Counted from the stretch's first letter, positions 33,891 to 46,034 are shown. The stretch is 64,000 bases of DNA from Odontocerum albicorne (GCA_949825065.1 OX463841.1:25072476-25136475); one strand, 5' to 3'. Program-made: numbers and translations. The notes: generated from the letters alone by a model not told the origin.

Positions 33891-35450
33891 CAAGTTATTT
33901 TAATCCATGACAGATTGTACAGAAAAAAGAAAACATTCATTTAAATTTAAGTAAAATTTCTGAACAACAATGGAAGTTTTCAAATAGTATATCTTAAAAA
34001 GTAACTTTTCAGCAGGGGTGCGCATATTGCACGCCAAACTTTTGAAAACGCTGAAATATTATTTTATGACAGTGGTCAAATATTTCAAATGGACAAATCA
34101 CGTAATAATGAAATAACATGTCATCATAGATTAGAAGGTTCAAGGCAACGGAATCATATGGCACGCCACGGAAGAAGTATCACTTCGTATTCATTTATTC
34201 CGATAACACGTTTAATGCATGTGAATATTAAAAAAAAAAACACATTTTATTTATCAAGCAGATCTGAGACAAGTGTGGTGTAACCAGAGCACCGCCTCAG
34301 GCTCGACATCTGAAAACAAAACAAAAATATTAAAACACATTTAAAAGTAAATATTTAATCTTGACTATTTTTAGACTAATTTGTAGAAGCTTCCTTAAAT
34401 AATGTAGTCACGTGGTTACATTACCACACTTGAATGTTAGCAGCGGATGACTTCCGAGTCTAAATACAAATTACATTATTTTATTGTTAGAAATTAGTAT
34501 TTAGAGTGGACTATGAATTCGGACACTATTCTTTAATCATGTAGATTTTAAGCTATTCTCCATATTAAACATTTGATTTCTACTGTGAGACCAAGTTACC
34601 CCCCAATTTTATTATTTTTGAAGACTGGAAAAATTTAAAACCCAAAAATAGTCACCCATTTTAAAAATAAGAGGAAAATATTACAGAAATTTTACTCGTT
34701 CTCGAAAGTGTCGAGTAAAAATGTTTCCTTATTGTGAGGGCGCGTTTTCGAATGAGATTCCCAGGCGCAAAAATACCTCATTCCGGTTCTTTTATCACGA
34801 GGAAAATATTTCAATGTTTACTGACCACTCATTTGATATATTCCTAGTATTTTTATTAAAGAATCATTCATATCTAGTTGAAAAAATGCCAGTCATCTTG
34901 TAATTAATTTCAACTTGTGTCGGTCTTTTATTAAAGGTGTAATATAAATATATGACTTGTTATACAATTCAATAACTCTTAACAGCGCATTGCTTTTAAG
35001 TGCTGCTTTTAAAAATTTGTAGATGAATTCACGTAGACTAAGATCTGAAAGTGAGAATTATACTGGAATGTCAATGATAGAAAACACATTGATTATAACT
35101 GATTATCTAGTACTTGTGTATGTATGTTTTTATTCTTATGATTGTGTGCGGTATATTATGGGATGAACATTTTTGGTTTAATTTTTGTTTCATTTTGGGT
35201 TCATTTTTGGTTTTACTTTTGTTTTTATTTTTATTCTTGTGGTTGTGTGCGGTATATTATGGGATATATTATGAGATGAACATTTTTGGTCTTTCTGGAG
35301 TGATGATGTGTGAAGAGTTTGATTCCGCATGATGTTTTCAGTTGTAATTGAGTGTCACTGTTTGTCAGGTTGATGAGAACGTGCAATGGGGTTTTATTTT
35401 TGTGTAATCAAAAATCGAAAAGAAGTATCAATTTATTTTTTCATGCTAAA
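33891..35450. other. Intergenic, nothing recognised
   Basis: AT-rich spacer. At 35130-35290 the phrase TTGTGTGCGGTATATTATGG occurs twice with flanking GATGAACATTTTTGG, a short imperfect direct duplication. Confidence 0.4.
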
Positions 35451-35619
35451 TATCCTCAGTGAGATACAGGCAAAAACCTAGTTTACTGGGGATACGACAA
35501 ATGAAAGGCGACAAACCCAGATCCATTAAAATAATGTATGTCCAAATTAAATTACCTGTTGTTTTTTTTCGCAAATTATGTATATTTCTTGTCATGTGTA
35601 ATAATAAAAATAAATAAAG
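35451..35619 (+). repeat. Dispersed ~170-bp retroposon-like repeat, copy 2
   Basis: Plus-strand copy ending in an AATAAAAATAAATAAAG tail. It differs from the copies at 19430 and 53017 by a few substitutions. The shared 5' boundary and the A-rich 3' tail support retroposition. Confidence 0.7.
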
Positions 35620-35984
35620 TGTTCTGTCAAGTGACATGTTGCGGTGGTGCTCTCTGCACATACACCATAATCTATCAAAATGTAATATGGCGAGTAAATG
35701 CCACCATCAAATAGACCAAACCAACAGCCAATCGAAGAAGATATGGACTTTATAAGTCTCGAATAAGATAATCTGTCTAGGAGAAGAAAACTCTAAAATG
35801 TAATCACCTGCCGATGGGCAGCATCGTAATCAGTACTTTGTACCTCCTAACCGGTTTAAACGGAAACAGTTTGTTAGGTCAAAGTAAAAATAACTGAAAA
35901 CCCGTTATTTTTATTCGGTTAACCAGTTAGAAAATTTTAGATAAATTGTTTATCCAACCACATTATTTTTGGAGCAGCGTTTGG

Positions 35985-36060
35985 CCACAGCTTCAAACAT
36001 GACGTGTTATTTCACGTGCTGAAGGTCGCGGGTTCAAACCCCGTGCTGTGCTACTCCTCT
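35985..36060 (+). other. tRNA-like T-arm and B box
   Basis: GCGGGTTCAAACCCCGT forms a 5-bp stem with a 7-nt loop like a tRNA T arm. ACGTG/CACGT upstream can form another hairpin, and the outer GGAG/CTCC pair. The D arm is not recognisable, so this is more likely a tRNA pseudogene or the head of another SINE than a working tRNA. Confidence 0.35.
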
Positions 36061-36809
36061 TGAAATACACAGACTTTTTTTTTCCGTCTAGTAGTAGGAG
36101 TTTATGAATTATGAATTCGGTCATATCTATTATTTTTTTTTAATTTAAAAATTGTTTTTAAAAATTACATACATTACTTAATCGTATTAAAAAAATACCT
36201 TTAACAAATGTTTGAAGTGTAAAGATACTCTATACGCCTCAACCAATAAATAAACAAAGCAATGTCTACCTGCAGAACGACGATCATATCTAGTGGTGGG
36301 AAAAGGGTGAAATATTCCTGCAGTTTACTTGCTTGCAAAATAAATTTTTTATGTAAGTACTCGTATATTATTGCATAAGTGGTTAAAACCTGTTGACTGG
36401 TTCATGGTTATAAAATAACCAAAAACCGGTTAGTTGAATTAGGTGGTTAATTGGAAGCTCTATGGACTGGACTGGACCAAGGTTGAGGAGAGTTGAGGTT
36501 GAATTCAGACAGTGTAGTCATGTGATGGTGAATGTAGAAGGTACCTCGAGAAGAACAATAAAAAGGGAGGTACGATGATAAGTCCAATGAATCTGGTGCT
36601 GCCCTCTGTATGGTTAAATACTAAGTGTGCAAATTAGTTCCTTTACATTTAATAAGTTCTTCTTGAAGAATATTGATTCTAAAGTTTACAATAGACTACA
36701 ATGAGCTATCAAAAATAATATTTAGAAGCTACGTTGCATGGTTTCGTTAGGAATAAGAAATAATTTCATAACACGTTTTTGGTATTTCTCAAGATAACCT
36801 TCGACCTGA
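36061..36809. other. Intergenic, nothing recognised
   Basis: AT-rich. A plus-strand block at 36455-36570 is slightly GC-richer with no supported frame. Confidence 0.4.
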
Positions 36810-37290
36810 TGACTTCCGTGGTTTAATTCAGTGATCTTCAAACTTCTCACACCTTCAGGCCCCTACGCTTCAAATGTTATTCTTTAGAACCCTAGTATTG
36901 TACAAAAAAATGCACAGCAGGGATTTTATTATTAATTTCAAGCGTTTTAAAGTACAAATTTATGTATTAACGATTGAATTTTGTTTTGTTTAAAATTGGC
37001 ATTTTATAGCTGACTTTATTTTTATTTTTTTAATATTTGTATTACAAACGCACATTTTCACGTATCCGTATTTCACGGGTTCTCCATTTTTTATTTAATA
37101 TTTTACACAAGCAAATAAAGTTTTTATTTAAATAGCAAAATAAAGATATAACATACCATAAAAGTGTCATAAAATGATATAACATAAAACATTATTTGTT
37201 ATGTTACGGAGCCCCTAAAAAATTCCACGGAACCCAGTTTGAATATCGCTGCCCTAGTTGATAAGATCATCTGACCCTCTGTACCACCTC
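36810..37290 (+). repeat. SINE (family S) head split by a hAT element
   Basis: TGACTTCCGTG, then one copy of the target site, the hAT insertion, then the second copy of the target site and GATAAGATCATCTGACC. Removing the insertion restores an A-box region of the family S type. The body beyond 37290 is not recognisable. Confidence 0.7.
36829..37251. mobile_element. Non-autonomous hAT element inserted in a SINE A box
   Basis: 423 bp. The left end is CAGTGATCTTCAAACTT and the right end read inward is CAGCGATATTCAAACTGG. Flanks GTTTAATT (36821-36828) and CCCTAGTT (37252-37259) differ from the SINE sequence GCCTAGTT by three changes and one change, so both are decayed copies of an 8-bp target duplication. 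The interior is AT-rich. Confidence 0.75.
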
Positions 37291-37340
37291 GAACAGAGTG
37301 TTATATTGTAGGCCGAACTCGTCTTCACATATAATATTTA

Positions 37341-37527
37341 TTGTATCTGCTATTTTCTAGAGCGACTCAAGGACGCGTTGCTCCCGGAGTCGCCGAAAGA
37401 GTCAGCAACCGTTTATCTGGAATTCGACAGCCGAGCCAGCTGAAATTTCAATGTGGAATAACAAACGTACAACACCGAGTTATTCTCTCTGATTTAATTA
37501 TTTCTATACTTCAGAAATTCTAGGATG
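37341..37527 (+). other. Unidentified GC-richer open segment
   Basis: After a TTTTCTAG the sequence is open in two frames (ATQGRVAPGVAERVSNRLSG, and ERLKDALLPESPKESATVYL followed by a stop). It ends exactly where a MITE begins. It may be an exon, pseudogene or unknown transposon fragment. I cannot name it. Confidence 0.3.
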
Positions 37528-38065
37528 GGTCCTTTGACAGTTGACAATTTGCCCCAGTACAACCTTGTAACGACGTTCAGTAATTTTAATTATTTTATCA
37601 ACTTTAATATAAGGCTCGATTCTAATAAATAGCAAGTTATTTAGGTCAATACATTACATAAAACTAACAATAATGACAAATTAATACATCTTGTTACAAA
37701 TTAGCAAAAATGTGGCAGTTTGTTAAAATCAAATAATATTTGGTGACGTTTGTCAAAAGTCACTACGTTAGTCTGCATTGGCTAGGGATGGGGTATTCGA
37801 TTATTGGATTTTCGATTTTTTTATACCTAAAATGAAATGTTCGTAATTAGTATTAATTCATTGTGGATCTTGGCCTATTTAAAGATATATACAAATCATA
37901 CAATACATTAGAAAGTCAGTATAATGAAAATTAGGAATTAAAACGTCAGTTTAGAGAAAAACAATTTTTCGATTTATAAAAAAACTATTCGATTTGTAAA
38001 AAAAAGGTTTTACCCCATTCCTTTGAGACATGACGTTTAAAACGCCACACGATCCATCTTAGATT
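37528..38065 (-). mobile_element. ~535-bp MITE, left copy (inverted)
   Basis: The reverse orientation of the element at 39404-39946, recognisable over its whole length (for example ACAACCTTGTAACGA, ATTTTTTTATAC, TTTTACCCCATTCCTTTGAG). The ends (GATGGGTCC... and ...GATCCATC) are imperfect inverted repeats. TAG is found at both edges. Confidence 0.75.
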
Positions 38066-39403
38066 TTCTGAACTATAACTCGGTCCATTACCATCACCCC
38101 CTTAACTTCTTGATATCATATTTCAGGGTTTTTTAAAACACTTTCGTTAAAAAACTATATTTAATGGCCGTATGTAAATGTGTTAAAATAGACAGATTTG
38201 CAAATTGTAAGCTAAACATAGTTTGTCCCACTCAATCTTCCTAATCACTTAATGGTCAAAGAAACATAATACACTACCAGTTGCACCCATTCGCTTATCA
38301 ATTTCAATTTCTAGTAAATTGGACGTAATTTAAAAATACCCTTTATTTTTATTATTTAAGTTTATTGGTTTAACTACAAAATATTTTTTATAATAAAAGC
38401 AATAGACACTTCAGAAATTAAACTATGTTAGAAGCTTTTGAAATGTGGCGCGGCGCTATCGTAGAATGTAGTATCTCATGAGTTGAAAAAGTCCGTAATG
38501 ATGACATCTTGAAACGAATTAATGAAGATAGAGAGAAAAATATTATCCACCATCAAAAGGAGAAATTCTGAGAATTTAAGATATACGAGAATACTCGTAA
38601 TGCGAAGATAAAAATATAAGATCTTTCAACTGATATTGCTGGAGAAAATTGAGCGCTGTTAAAATTTGATCCACACAAGATTGCTAAGAAAAAAAACTAA
38701 ATTGCAGCATCATTAGGGCAGGGCAGGTTCAAAGGGTTCCATGTGACTGAAAATCACATGAGACAAGACTTAGTACGTACCGAGCGCTTAGTCTGACGAT
38801 CAGCATCCCGGTATTTAACTCTCCCATCGCTGCTCCTATGGGCATTAATCAACGATAGCTCACCAGGTTTCCTATGACGTAAACAAATGCGAATTAAGTT
38901 TTTAGTATATCACGGATGAGACCGCAGACTCCACAATGCTCTTGAGGAGGACCAGCTAATCACCTCAATGGATCCCAGGGCATCATACATATTAAACAGC
39001 TCGATTTCGAACTAAAAACGCAATTAAGAGGAATCCAGTTTGCGAACATCAATCAGTTGACTGAAACTTTAATAGGCCTGAAGTTTATTCAGCCAATGAG
39101 AATCTCATGGTCCTTATGAATATCTGCTCCGTGGAAGGTTCGCACATCGACCAGGCCTTTTCGGCTTTACGATGTGATAAGGAAGTAGTTAATTTTGTTC
39201 CTCACCTGCCCATCTAATGAAGCTCAGGTATGTTGTTGGATGTCTTTACCGGAGAACAAAACTTTCTCCAATGATACAACTCTGGAGAGTTAACAACTCA
39301 ATCATTATTGCCCTGTTATCATTCAGCCTCCCAGTGTCATGCCCACCCATCATATAAGGACCACAGGTGAAAACGGAGTTGACATATACTCAAGAAAATG
39401 CAG
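38066..39403. other. Unidentified sequence between two opposed MITEs
   Basis: The left part is AT-rich. From ~38700 it becomes GC-richer. Short coding-like stretches appear (plus strand NENLMVLMNICSVEGSHIDQ, ELKTQLRGIQFANINQ) but stops interrupt every frame. It looks like an old transposon or pseudogene I cannot identify. Confidence 0.35.
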
Positions 39404-39946
39404 CATGGTCCCTGTGATGTTTGAAATGTCATGTCTCAAAGGAATGGGATAAAATCGTTTTTTTTTTACAAATCGAATTGTTTTTTCATAAATCGAAAAA
39501 TCGTTTTTCTCCAAACTGACGTTTTAATTCCTAATTTTCATTATAATGACTTTCTAATGTATTGTATGATTTGTATATATCTGTAAATAGGCCAAAATCC
39601 ACTATGAATTAATACTAATTACAAACATTTAATTTTATGTATAAAAAAAATCGAAAATCCAACTATCGTATACCCCATCCCTAGCCAATGCAGACTAACG
39701 CAGTGACTTTTGACGAACGTCGCCAATATTATTTGATTTTAACAAACTGACATATTTTTGCTAATTTGTAACAAGATATATTAATTTGTCATTATTGTTA
39801 GTTTTACGTAATGTATTTACCTTAATAACTTGCTATTTATAAGAATCGAGGCTTATATTAAAGTTGATAAAATAATTAAAATTACTGAACATCGTTACAA
39901 GGTTGTGTTGGGGCAAATTTGTGAAACGTCACAGGGACCATGCTAT
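39404..39946 (+). mobile_element. ~540-bp MITE, right copy
   Basis: The terminal inverted repeat reads AGCATGGTCCCTGTGATGTT at the left and its near-complement AACGTCACAGGGACCATGCT at the right. The interior matches 37528-38065 in the opposite orientation, and its right half matches 12305-12530 in the Helitron. No open frame. Confidence 0.8.
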
Positions 39947-40951
39947 CGTACATTTTCTTTAGTATAGTTATTGAAATCATCCATTGTAATAATTTTGTCT
40001 CTTTTCGACTGACAGCAACAAATAAACAGTAAAAACTGACCATCAATAGGGGCGTACAAATAAAACATTGACACAACCCCTCCAGTTCATTTTAATGTCT
40101 CTTACAGCAGCTGATCAGGGATAGCCTCTCAGCGAATCAAACAACAGGGACCGCTTTGAGGTTTTATGGGCAGAAAAGATAATGGTGTAATTTCCTATAG
40201 CTTTCCGGCCATACCTCGCTCATCCCCACATATCCAGCCTTTAGCCCTCCGCTATTCTTGCAGCAAGGAGATCTGTGCCCAGCCGCTGTAAAAACCTTAC
40301 ATAATAAATATCTATCCGCAATTCCCCTTTCATGGTACTTGAATAACGCCGAGTTGAAATCATAGTCAAACCAGTTCTGAGGCGATCTATGACTGTTGTA
40401 ATATTTCATTTTAGTGTATTGGGAGATTAACCTAACGTCCCGAAGACCTGGAGTAAGAAACAATAAGAACGGTTTCCCCTGGTGTCTTAAATACAAAGAT
40501 CTGCCTCTTACAGATTACCGAAAAAATAGCTGGAAAAGGTAGACGTATTTTACTTCCCCCGCGAACCCAAGTGGAAAAAATTAAACTCTGGACTCAATTT
40601 TTAAGGTGAAACACATTTTTATACAACAAAATTTGTTGGATTTCTTCGAGGCTGATGCGAAAAGTGACAGAATGCTCGTTAAAAATGTTGTTTTTATTCT
40701 GCGAATCCTGATTGCGTTTTACGATAAAATAAAAATCGACCAAATTACTGAAGTGGGTTTTAAGATTTTTTAATCCGCCTTTTCTTAGTGCATTTTATAC
40801 AACTCGTACTGCCATCTTTCCATATTGTTTATCATTAAATATAACAAGTTGACAACTTGATACGTTCAATAGTCATAAACATTTCCCGCATGTTTTTAGG
40901 GATGGAAGTATTAGTTCAATATTATAATTATGTCTTTTAAAACGTCTTGAT
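39947..40951. other. Unidentified sequence with a minus-strand open frame
   Basis: A 110-codon minus-strand frame at 40164-40496 contains RSPQNWFDYDFNSALFKYHE and CCKNSGGLKAGYVGMSEVWP. Its composition looks coding (Cys, Trp and Tyr present, GC-richer) but I recognise no family. It may be continuous with 38066-39403 before the MITE inserted. Confidence 0.35.
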
Positions 40952-41901
40952 TAGGTTGGTGCATAATTAACTATCGTAGCGGTGCCCCTTGAATCTGTCA
41001 AATTTGTCATTTTGGTTCAATTTTTTTACTAATATAATTTTTACTATTTAGGTAGTAAAATGCGTTTCGATAACCACCTTTATGTATCATCCTTTTTCAC
41101 TTCAAAAAAGGATGAACTACAGCACAGTCATTTCATGATCTCAATGAATTCATGTTTCCTATATTTGTCATCCCATCAAAAGCAAAAGCCATTTACTATA
41201 ACCTCCCAGTGAATTATATCGGAGAGGTCCACATGAACTTTTTGCAAATGAGTGACCTTAGGAATTTGCTTGGAGTCAGGCCGGGATCAACTCTCACCTT
41301 CTTTCGTTTGTCAATTTTGAACAGAAGCCATAACTCCTCACCGATCTCCAAATGTTGAAAAAAGGTTTTCGCTCGTTTCGCTGCATCAATTGGGTAAATA
41401 GTGTAAATACGTTGACTCGACTGGCCATGTTGTCATCGAAAAGCTCGTGAGGAACCCGTCCAGCCATTTTCTATACCTTGCCGAGTTTTTTGAGGCGCCT
41501 GATAATCGTGGAATGGTTGACATTGAATTGTTCAAATAGCATTCTTTTTGTCAAACTTTCGTTTTCTTCCATGACCAACTGAAGAGCTTAATCGTCAAAA
41601 TCTGACACACGTTCTTTTCTTTCTTCATCTTTTAGCTTGACTCGCCGGGTTTGAAACGATTGAAACATTTTCGAATTTAACTTTCACCAAAGAGTTCGTT
41701 GAAATCGCAAAATGACTGTGTTGCAGTCATCCTTTTACAAATTGATCAAATATGATATGACGAATATGAAGGTGATTACCGACACTCATTGTTACTACCT
41801 AAATAGTAAGGAATATATTAGTAAAAATAAATAAACAAGATGACAAATTCGACTGATTCGAGGGGCACCGGTAAAACGATGGTTAATTATGCATCAACTT
41901 A
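40952..41901 (-). pseudogene. Mariner with ~100-bp inverted ends, catalytic domain deleted
   Basis: The ends read inward as GGTTGGTGCATAATTAACTA and GTTGATGCATAATTAACCAT, both bordered by TA. Similarity extends about 100 bp inward. The minus-strand frame shows ENESLTKRMLFEQFNVNHST, IIRRLKKLGKV, a GRVPHELFDDNMASRV linker and then unrelated frame-broken sequence. The D,D34D core is missing. Confidence 0.75.
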
Positions 41902-42234
41902 ATATTAATAACTTTGACACTTAATTGCATAACGTGTAATCTGGTGAAGCTATTGCGATAGTCTCTTAATACTATCGTTAAGATTTTTCAGTTTATTTAT
42001 TTTTTTTGGTTATTTTTACTGAATTCGAACTTACACCAAGAACACTAAATACAAATAACGAAAATCTTTGATTGTATGTCCAAAAGTCTACGCAAAATCT
42101 CAATGAATAATAAATAATAATAAATTTTATATTAAATAATATTTTAACACCAACATAAAAATGATAACATTTAATTTCTTTAACACAATAAACAAAAATA
42201 AAAAAAAATTACATGTGTATTTTACATCGAGTAA

Positions 42235-43205
42235 TGCGTGAATGAACAACGGAGGTCAATGCGTGGCATACTGGTACAAACATGGTATGTCGAATGAGAA
42301 TGTGCGCGAATTGCTAATATGTTAATGATATGGTAGTATTAGCGGAGAATGAGAATGAATTACAGAGTCTGACTAGTAAATTGTATGAGGATAAATAAAT
42401 GTGATTTGAGCAAGCTGAAGAATTTTGTAATTATGAGGGATATTCAACGGTGTGTAGCGATAGGAAACAAAGTCAACGGGGTACTAAAACACATTTACAG
42501 TACCCGGCGGTAAGTAATACACATCGGGCTTAATAAGGCTACTGTCGGCCATAATCGGTTGACTTCGGCTTTGTAGAGCGTAGTCTCTGTCATTCATACA
42601 CGTGCTCCGTCGTGATTTGTCAGTCGTTATCAAGCGCTCTAGGGTGTGGTCGTGCGACAGAGACGACGCTCTACAAAGCCGAAGTTAGCCGATTATGGCC
42701 GACAGTCTCTTTCTTAAGCCCGATGTGTATTACTTACCGCCATTGGACAATATCAAAATTGGGTAAGATGATAGTCCATAAAAATATTCTTCTAACGACT
42801 TTGATGTATGGGAGTGAAACGTGAACGTGGGAAAACACTGAAAGGAGCTAAATAAATGCTATAGAAATGCGTGCACTTAGAATAATACATGGGAGGACAC
42901 TTAACAACAGAAAACGGAATAAATGTGAATCTAAGGCTGGTGTATTGAGCAAGATAAAAAGGAGTAATCTTAGATGGTTTGGCATGTGGAAAGTCCACAA
43001 ATGAAGAAAGTCTAACAAAACAAATATACAGTTCAAATGATCAAGTGAATGATATTTTAAGAGAAGAAAATATACAAATTAAGAGAAATCATAGGAACTC
43101 TACGAGAAGGAATATAGATGTAGATGGCACGAAATATATGTGTTAAGATAGAAAAGTCTGTCGCTCTGCCCTATCTACCTATCCCAGCATGGAAACGGTA
43201 TAACT
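42235..43205 (+). mobile_element. LINE (family A) 3' portion, interrupted by a palindrome
   Basis: Order: TGVNVECA/REIL-like RT remnants (degraded), MRDIQRCVAIGNKVNGVLKH, then the palindromic insertion 42506-42741, then TTLMYGSET, NAIEMRALRIIHG, LRWFGMW and ...SVALPYLPIPAWK. It is the most complete LINE tail in the window, but stops and frameshifts inactivate it. Confidence 0.65.
42506..42741. mobile_element. 236-bp palindromic MITE inside the LINE
   Basis: The arms begin GGCGGTAAGTAATACACATC on both strands and remain paired for about 87 bp each with few mismatches, around a ~60-bp GC-richer loop. It splits the LINE at GTACCC/ATTGGAC. No target duplication is clear. Confidence 0.8.
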
Positions 43206-44885
43206 GTATATATGTATATAAATTAAATGAGATTTTTCTTACCTTATAAATATATTTTTTTGAACTTCTTATGTTAGCAAATTGATTATATTTCGTTCAG
43301 TCAAAAAATTACATGGATTTAGTTCCAAAATATACCTAAAACCAAATTGAAATGTCAATATAACGATTAATATATATAAATATATAATTAAATATGACTT
43401 GAACCTTGATTTCATTACGTGGTCAAATAAACAGAGCTAACTTCTAAAAAAGTTTTTTTTAACCAGAAAACTTGAAAAAAGACTGACGAAGAATGAATTT
43501 TAGTTACTTAGTTTTATAGTTCAGTAAAAAACTTACATAATCAAAATAAAATAGACAAGTTTGACAGTTGACAAATGAAAGTTTTGGTCAGTTTTGATAT
43601 TAGTGTTTTAGATGTTAATGATATATGTTTTAGAGCTTAATAATAATTATTAATTAAGGTAAAGTTAAACGTTCTTTATCAACTCTTAACATTTTTACAT
43701 ACACATTTGCAATAAATTTAAAGATTTTTTAATGTAAATAGATTGTTAATTGTTAAGCAATTCATAATTTGTACTTCATAATGTTGACTTAATTTTAATG
43801 TTTAAGGCCATTTCGCATTTATTTGACTTACATAATTTCGTATAAAATATTTATGATAAATATATAAACGACATATTTCTTATGTGCGTTTGATATATTT
43901 AATTTAAAATAATGAATAAATTATACTTTTTATATGAAAAATGTGGTGATTCATGAACTCGAGTGCTGAAGAAAAGTGTATTTGTTTTCTACAATATATA
44001 ATAGAAATATTCACCATTAAAATTGTCAACGTGAGTCTAATATTTTTAAGTTATTTAGCGTATTGACGTTTCGTTATAGAATGACTTTGTCAAGCGCATT
44101 GAACATTAGTTTGACAAAGCCATTATATGTCGAAACAGCTTTAACTTCAATTACAAAGCAGAATGATTTTTTAAATTTAAAATGACTATATTTTCATTAA
44201 ATAATGATATTATCAATCTTTTGATGAAGACTTGCAATGATTAACCATTAAAAAAATCATTGGTGATTGTATAAAAAAATGTACATTATTATTTTAAGGT
44301 CTGTCGACCGTGGATAAAATACGTATTAGAAAATGTAATATTATATTGAGAAAAACGCATGCGATTTTCTAATTGTCTTGGACTGTATCAGGCATTATTT
44401 TCAGCATAAAAACCAAAATATTCTCCTTTTCAACATAAAAACAAAAACAATATTTTATACCTTGCGATCGAAACCAACCCCCATTTCATAATTTCCGAAC
44501 CCAATTTGAAAATTCTGCTTGCGCTTAAGTCTCTAAGCCACGATTAAAATGAATGCAAAATTGTACGTATTGCAAAAAAGATTGTTTTTTTTATACAATC
44601 AGGCAATGAAATGGAAATTGAAAAAATAGTGACATCTTAGTTCTAAACTCGAAATTTTTATGGGCGTTTACACACGAATTTGTATATTTTTTTATTCGGA
44701 AAAATGCAAATTCGCGTTCAGCAAAACTGGCATAAGGCATAAACAAATAAATAATTTCGCTTAAGACCTTCGTTAACAAGCGACAATATAGAAAAAAAAC
44801 ATGGAATTTTGACTGTATGTAGTATTTTTTATCTTGATTTTATGACAAGTATAATATTTAATTTCGTTTCACCCAAATAATGATC
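43206..44885. other. Intergenic or ZIP-gene 5' intron, nothing recognised
   Basis: Strongly AT-rich. TTTGACAGTTGACAAATGAA at 43560 and TTTGTCAAGC/GTTTGACAAAGC at 44089-44120 form small inverted words. I searched it for an upstream exon of the ZIP gene and found none I can support. Confidence 0.35.
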
Positions 44886-45102
44886 CTTCATATATAGGAG
44901 TACACGGCCATTATTCAAGAATAAGAAGAGAGATGATTTCTATGTCATCACTTGACACTGGCGTATACTCCTTCATATATAGGAGTTCACGGCCATTATT
45001 CAAAGAGAGAGAGAGAGAGAGAGAGAGATTTCTATGCTTTTTCATATATAGGAGTTCACGGCCATTATTCAAGGAGAGAGAGAGAGAGAGATTTCTATGC
45101 AA
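44886..45102. repeat. Triplicated unit with (GA)n microsatellites
   Basis: Three copies of CATATATAGGAGTTCACGGC followed by CATTATTCAA. The second and third are followed by GA runs of ~14 and ~11 repeats and then GATTTCTATG. Reported open frames here are arginine/glutamate or serine/leucine readings of the GA run. Confidence 0.85.
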
Positions 45103-45177
45103 AAAAAATGTTTAGTGCCGTTTTTTTTTCCTTCTCAATCCTCTTTTTATATTTCACGTAATCCATAAAAATGTATG

Positions 45178-46034
45178 TACAGGTGGCCCTCGACTTTCGC
45201 ACATAATTAGTTCCTGAAAATGTGTGCGAATGTTGAATGTTCGAAAGTAGAGAGATTTAAAAAAAAACATCAAAAATTATATTTTAAATATTTATAATAT
45301 TTATTTATCAATAATATATTTATTTATCAATACACATAATTAAGTTAACGAGGCGTGTTTAAGTGTTTTCTTTATAAACTTTTCAAGAGTTAGTTGAATA
45401 GCACCCTTTTTTTCTTTTCTTGATAAAGAATTCTATAACATGCTGTGTCTTTCTCAATCGCCCTACGTACTTGAGATATACGTTCTCCATTGGGATCACA
45501 TTCTTCCATGATAGTCACAAATTTGTCAAGATGCATGAAGGCTTCATTCATATTTTTAATTGTCAAACTCTTGACGATTTTATCAGCTTCTTCTTCCTTA
45601 CTTTCATTGTGTATTTCATTTAACTCTTGTTGCTCAATTAAGTATTCATTTGATAGATGTACTGAGTGAGATTCAATCAACTCATTAACATCTTAGTTGT
45701 TGACGACCAAGTTTAGTTCATTCATTAGGCTAACTATTTAATATGTGACAGTTTTCGGAGTTTCTTCAGAATTTATAAAATCACTCATCATTTGTGGGCG
45801 TAATTTTTTCCAGGAACCTTTCATTGTTGACTCTTTTATTTCAGCCCACGAGTCTCCAATATTGTTTATTGTGTTCCATATATTATAGTTCTTCCAAAAA
45901 AGTGAGAGCGACTGCATGGAAGCGAACAATTTTTGCATTATCGACAAAAATCTTTAAAATATTGAATTTTTTAATATGTTCGAAATAGCGAATTGTACGA
46001 AAGTAAAATGTGCGAAAGTCGAGGGCCGCCTATA
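45178..46034 (-). pseudogene. Tigger/pogo transposon, internally deleted
   Basis: The ends, read inward, are CAGGTGGCCCTCGACTTTCG and TAGGCGGCCCTCGACTTTCG, each flanked by TA. Minus-strand frames encode WKNYNIWNTINNIGDSWAEI, then STMKGSWKKLRP, and further on LTIKNMNEAFMHLDKFVTIM and MEECDPNGERISQVRRAIEK. These are the C-terminal segment of Tigger (DDE_1, jerky/tigger family) transposases. The DNA-binding and catalytic parts are gone. Confidence 0.8.

Noticed and set aside
35985..36060. Possible functional tRNA gene
   Set aside because: The T arm and outer pairs fit, but no D arm or proper anticodon stem-loop can be drawn. Kept only as a tRNA-like remnant.
44911..45161. Open frames rich in RERERE or SLSLSL
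   Set aside because: Translation of the (GA)n microsatellite.
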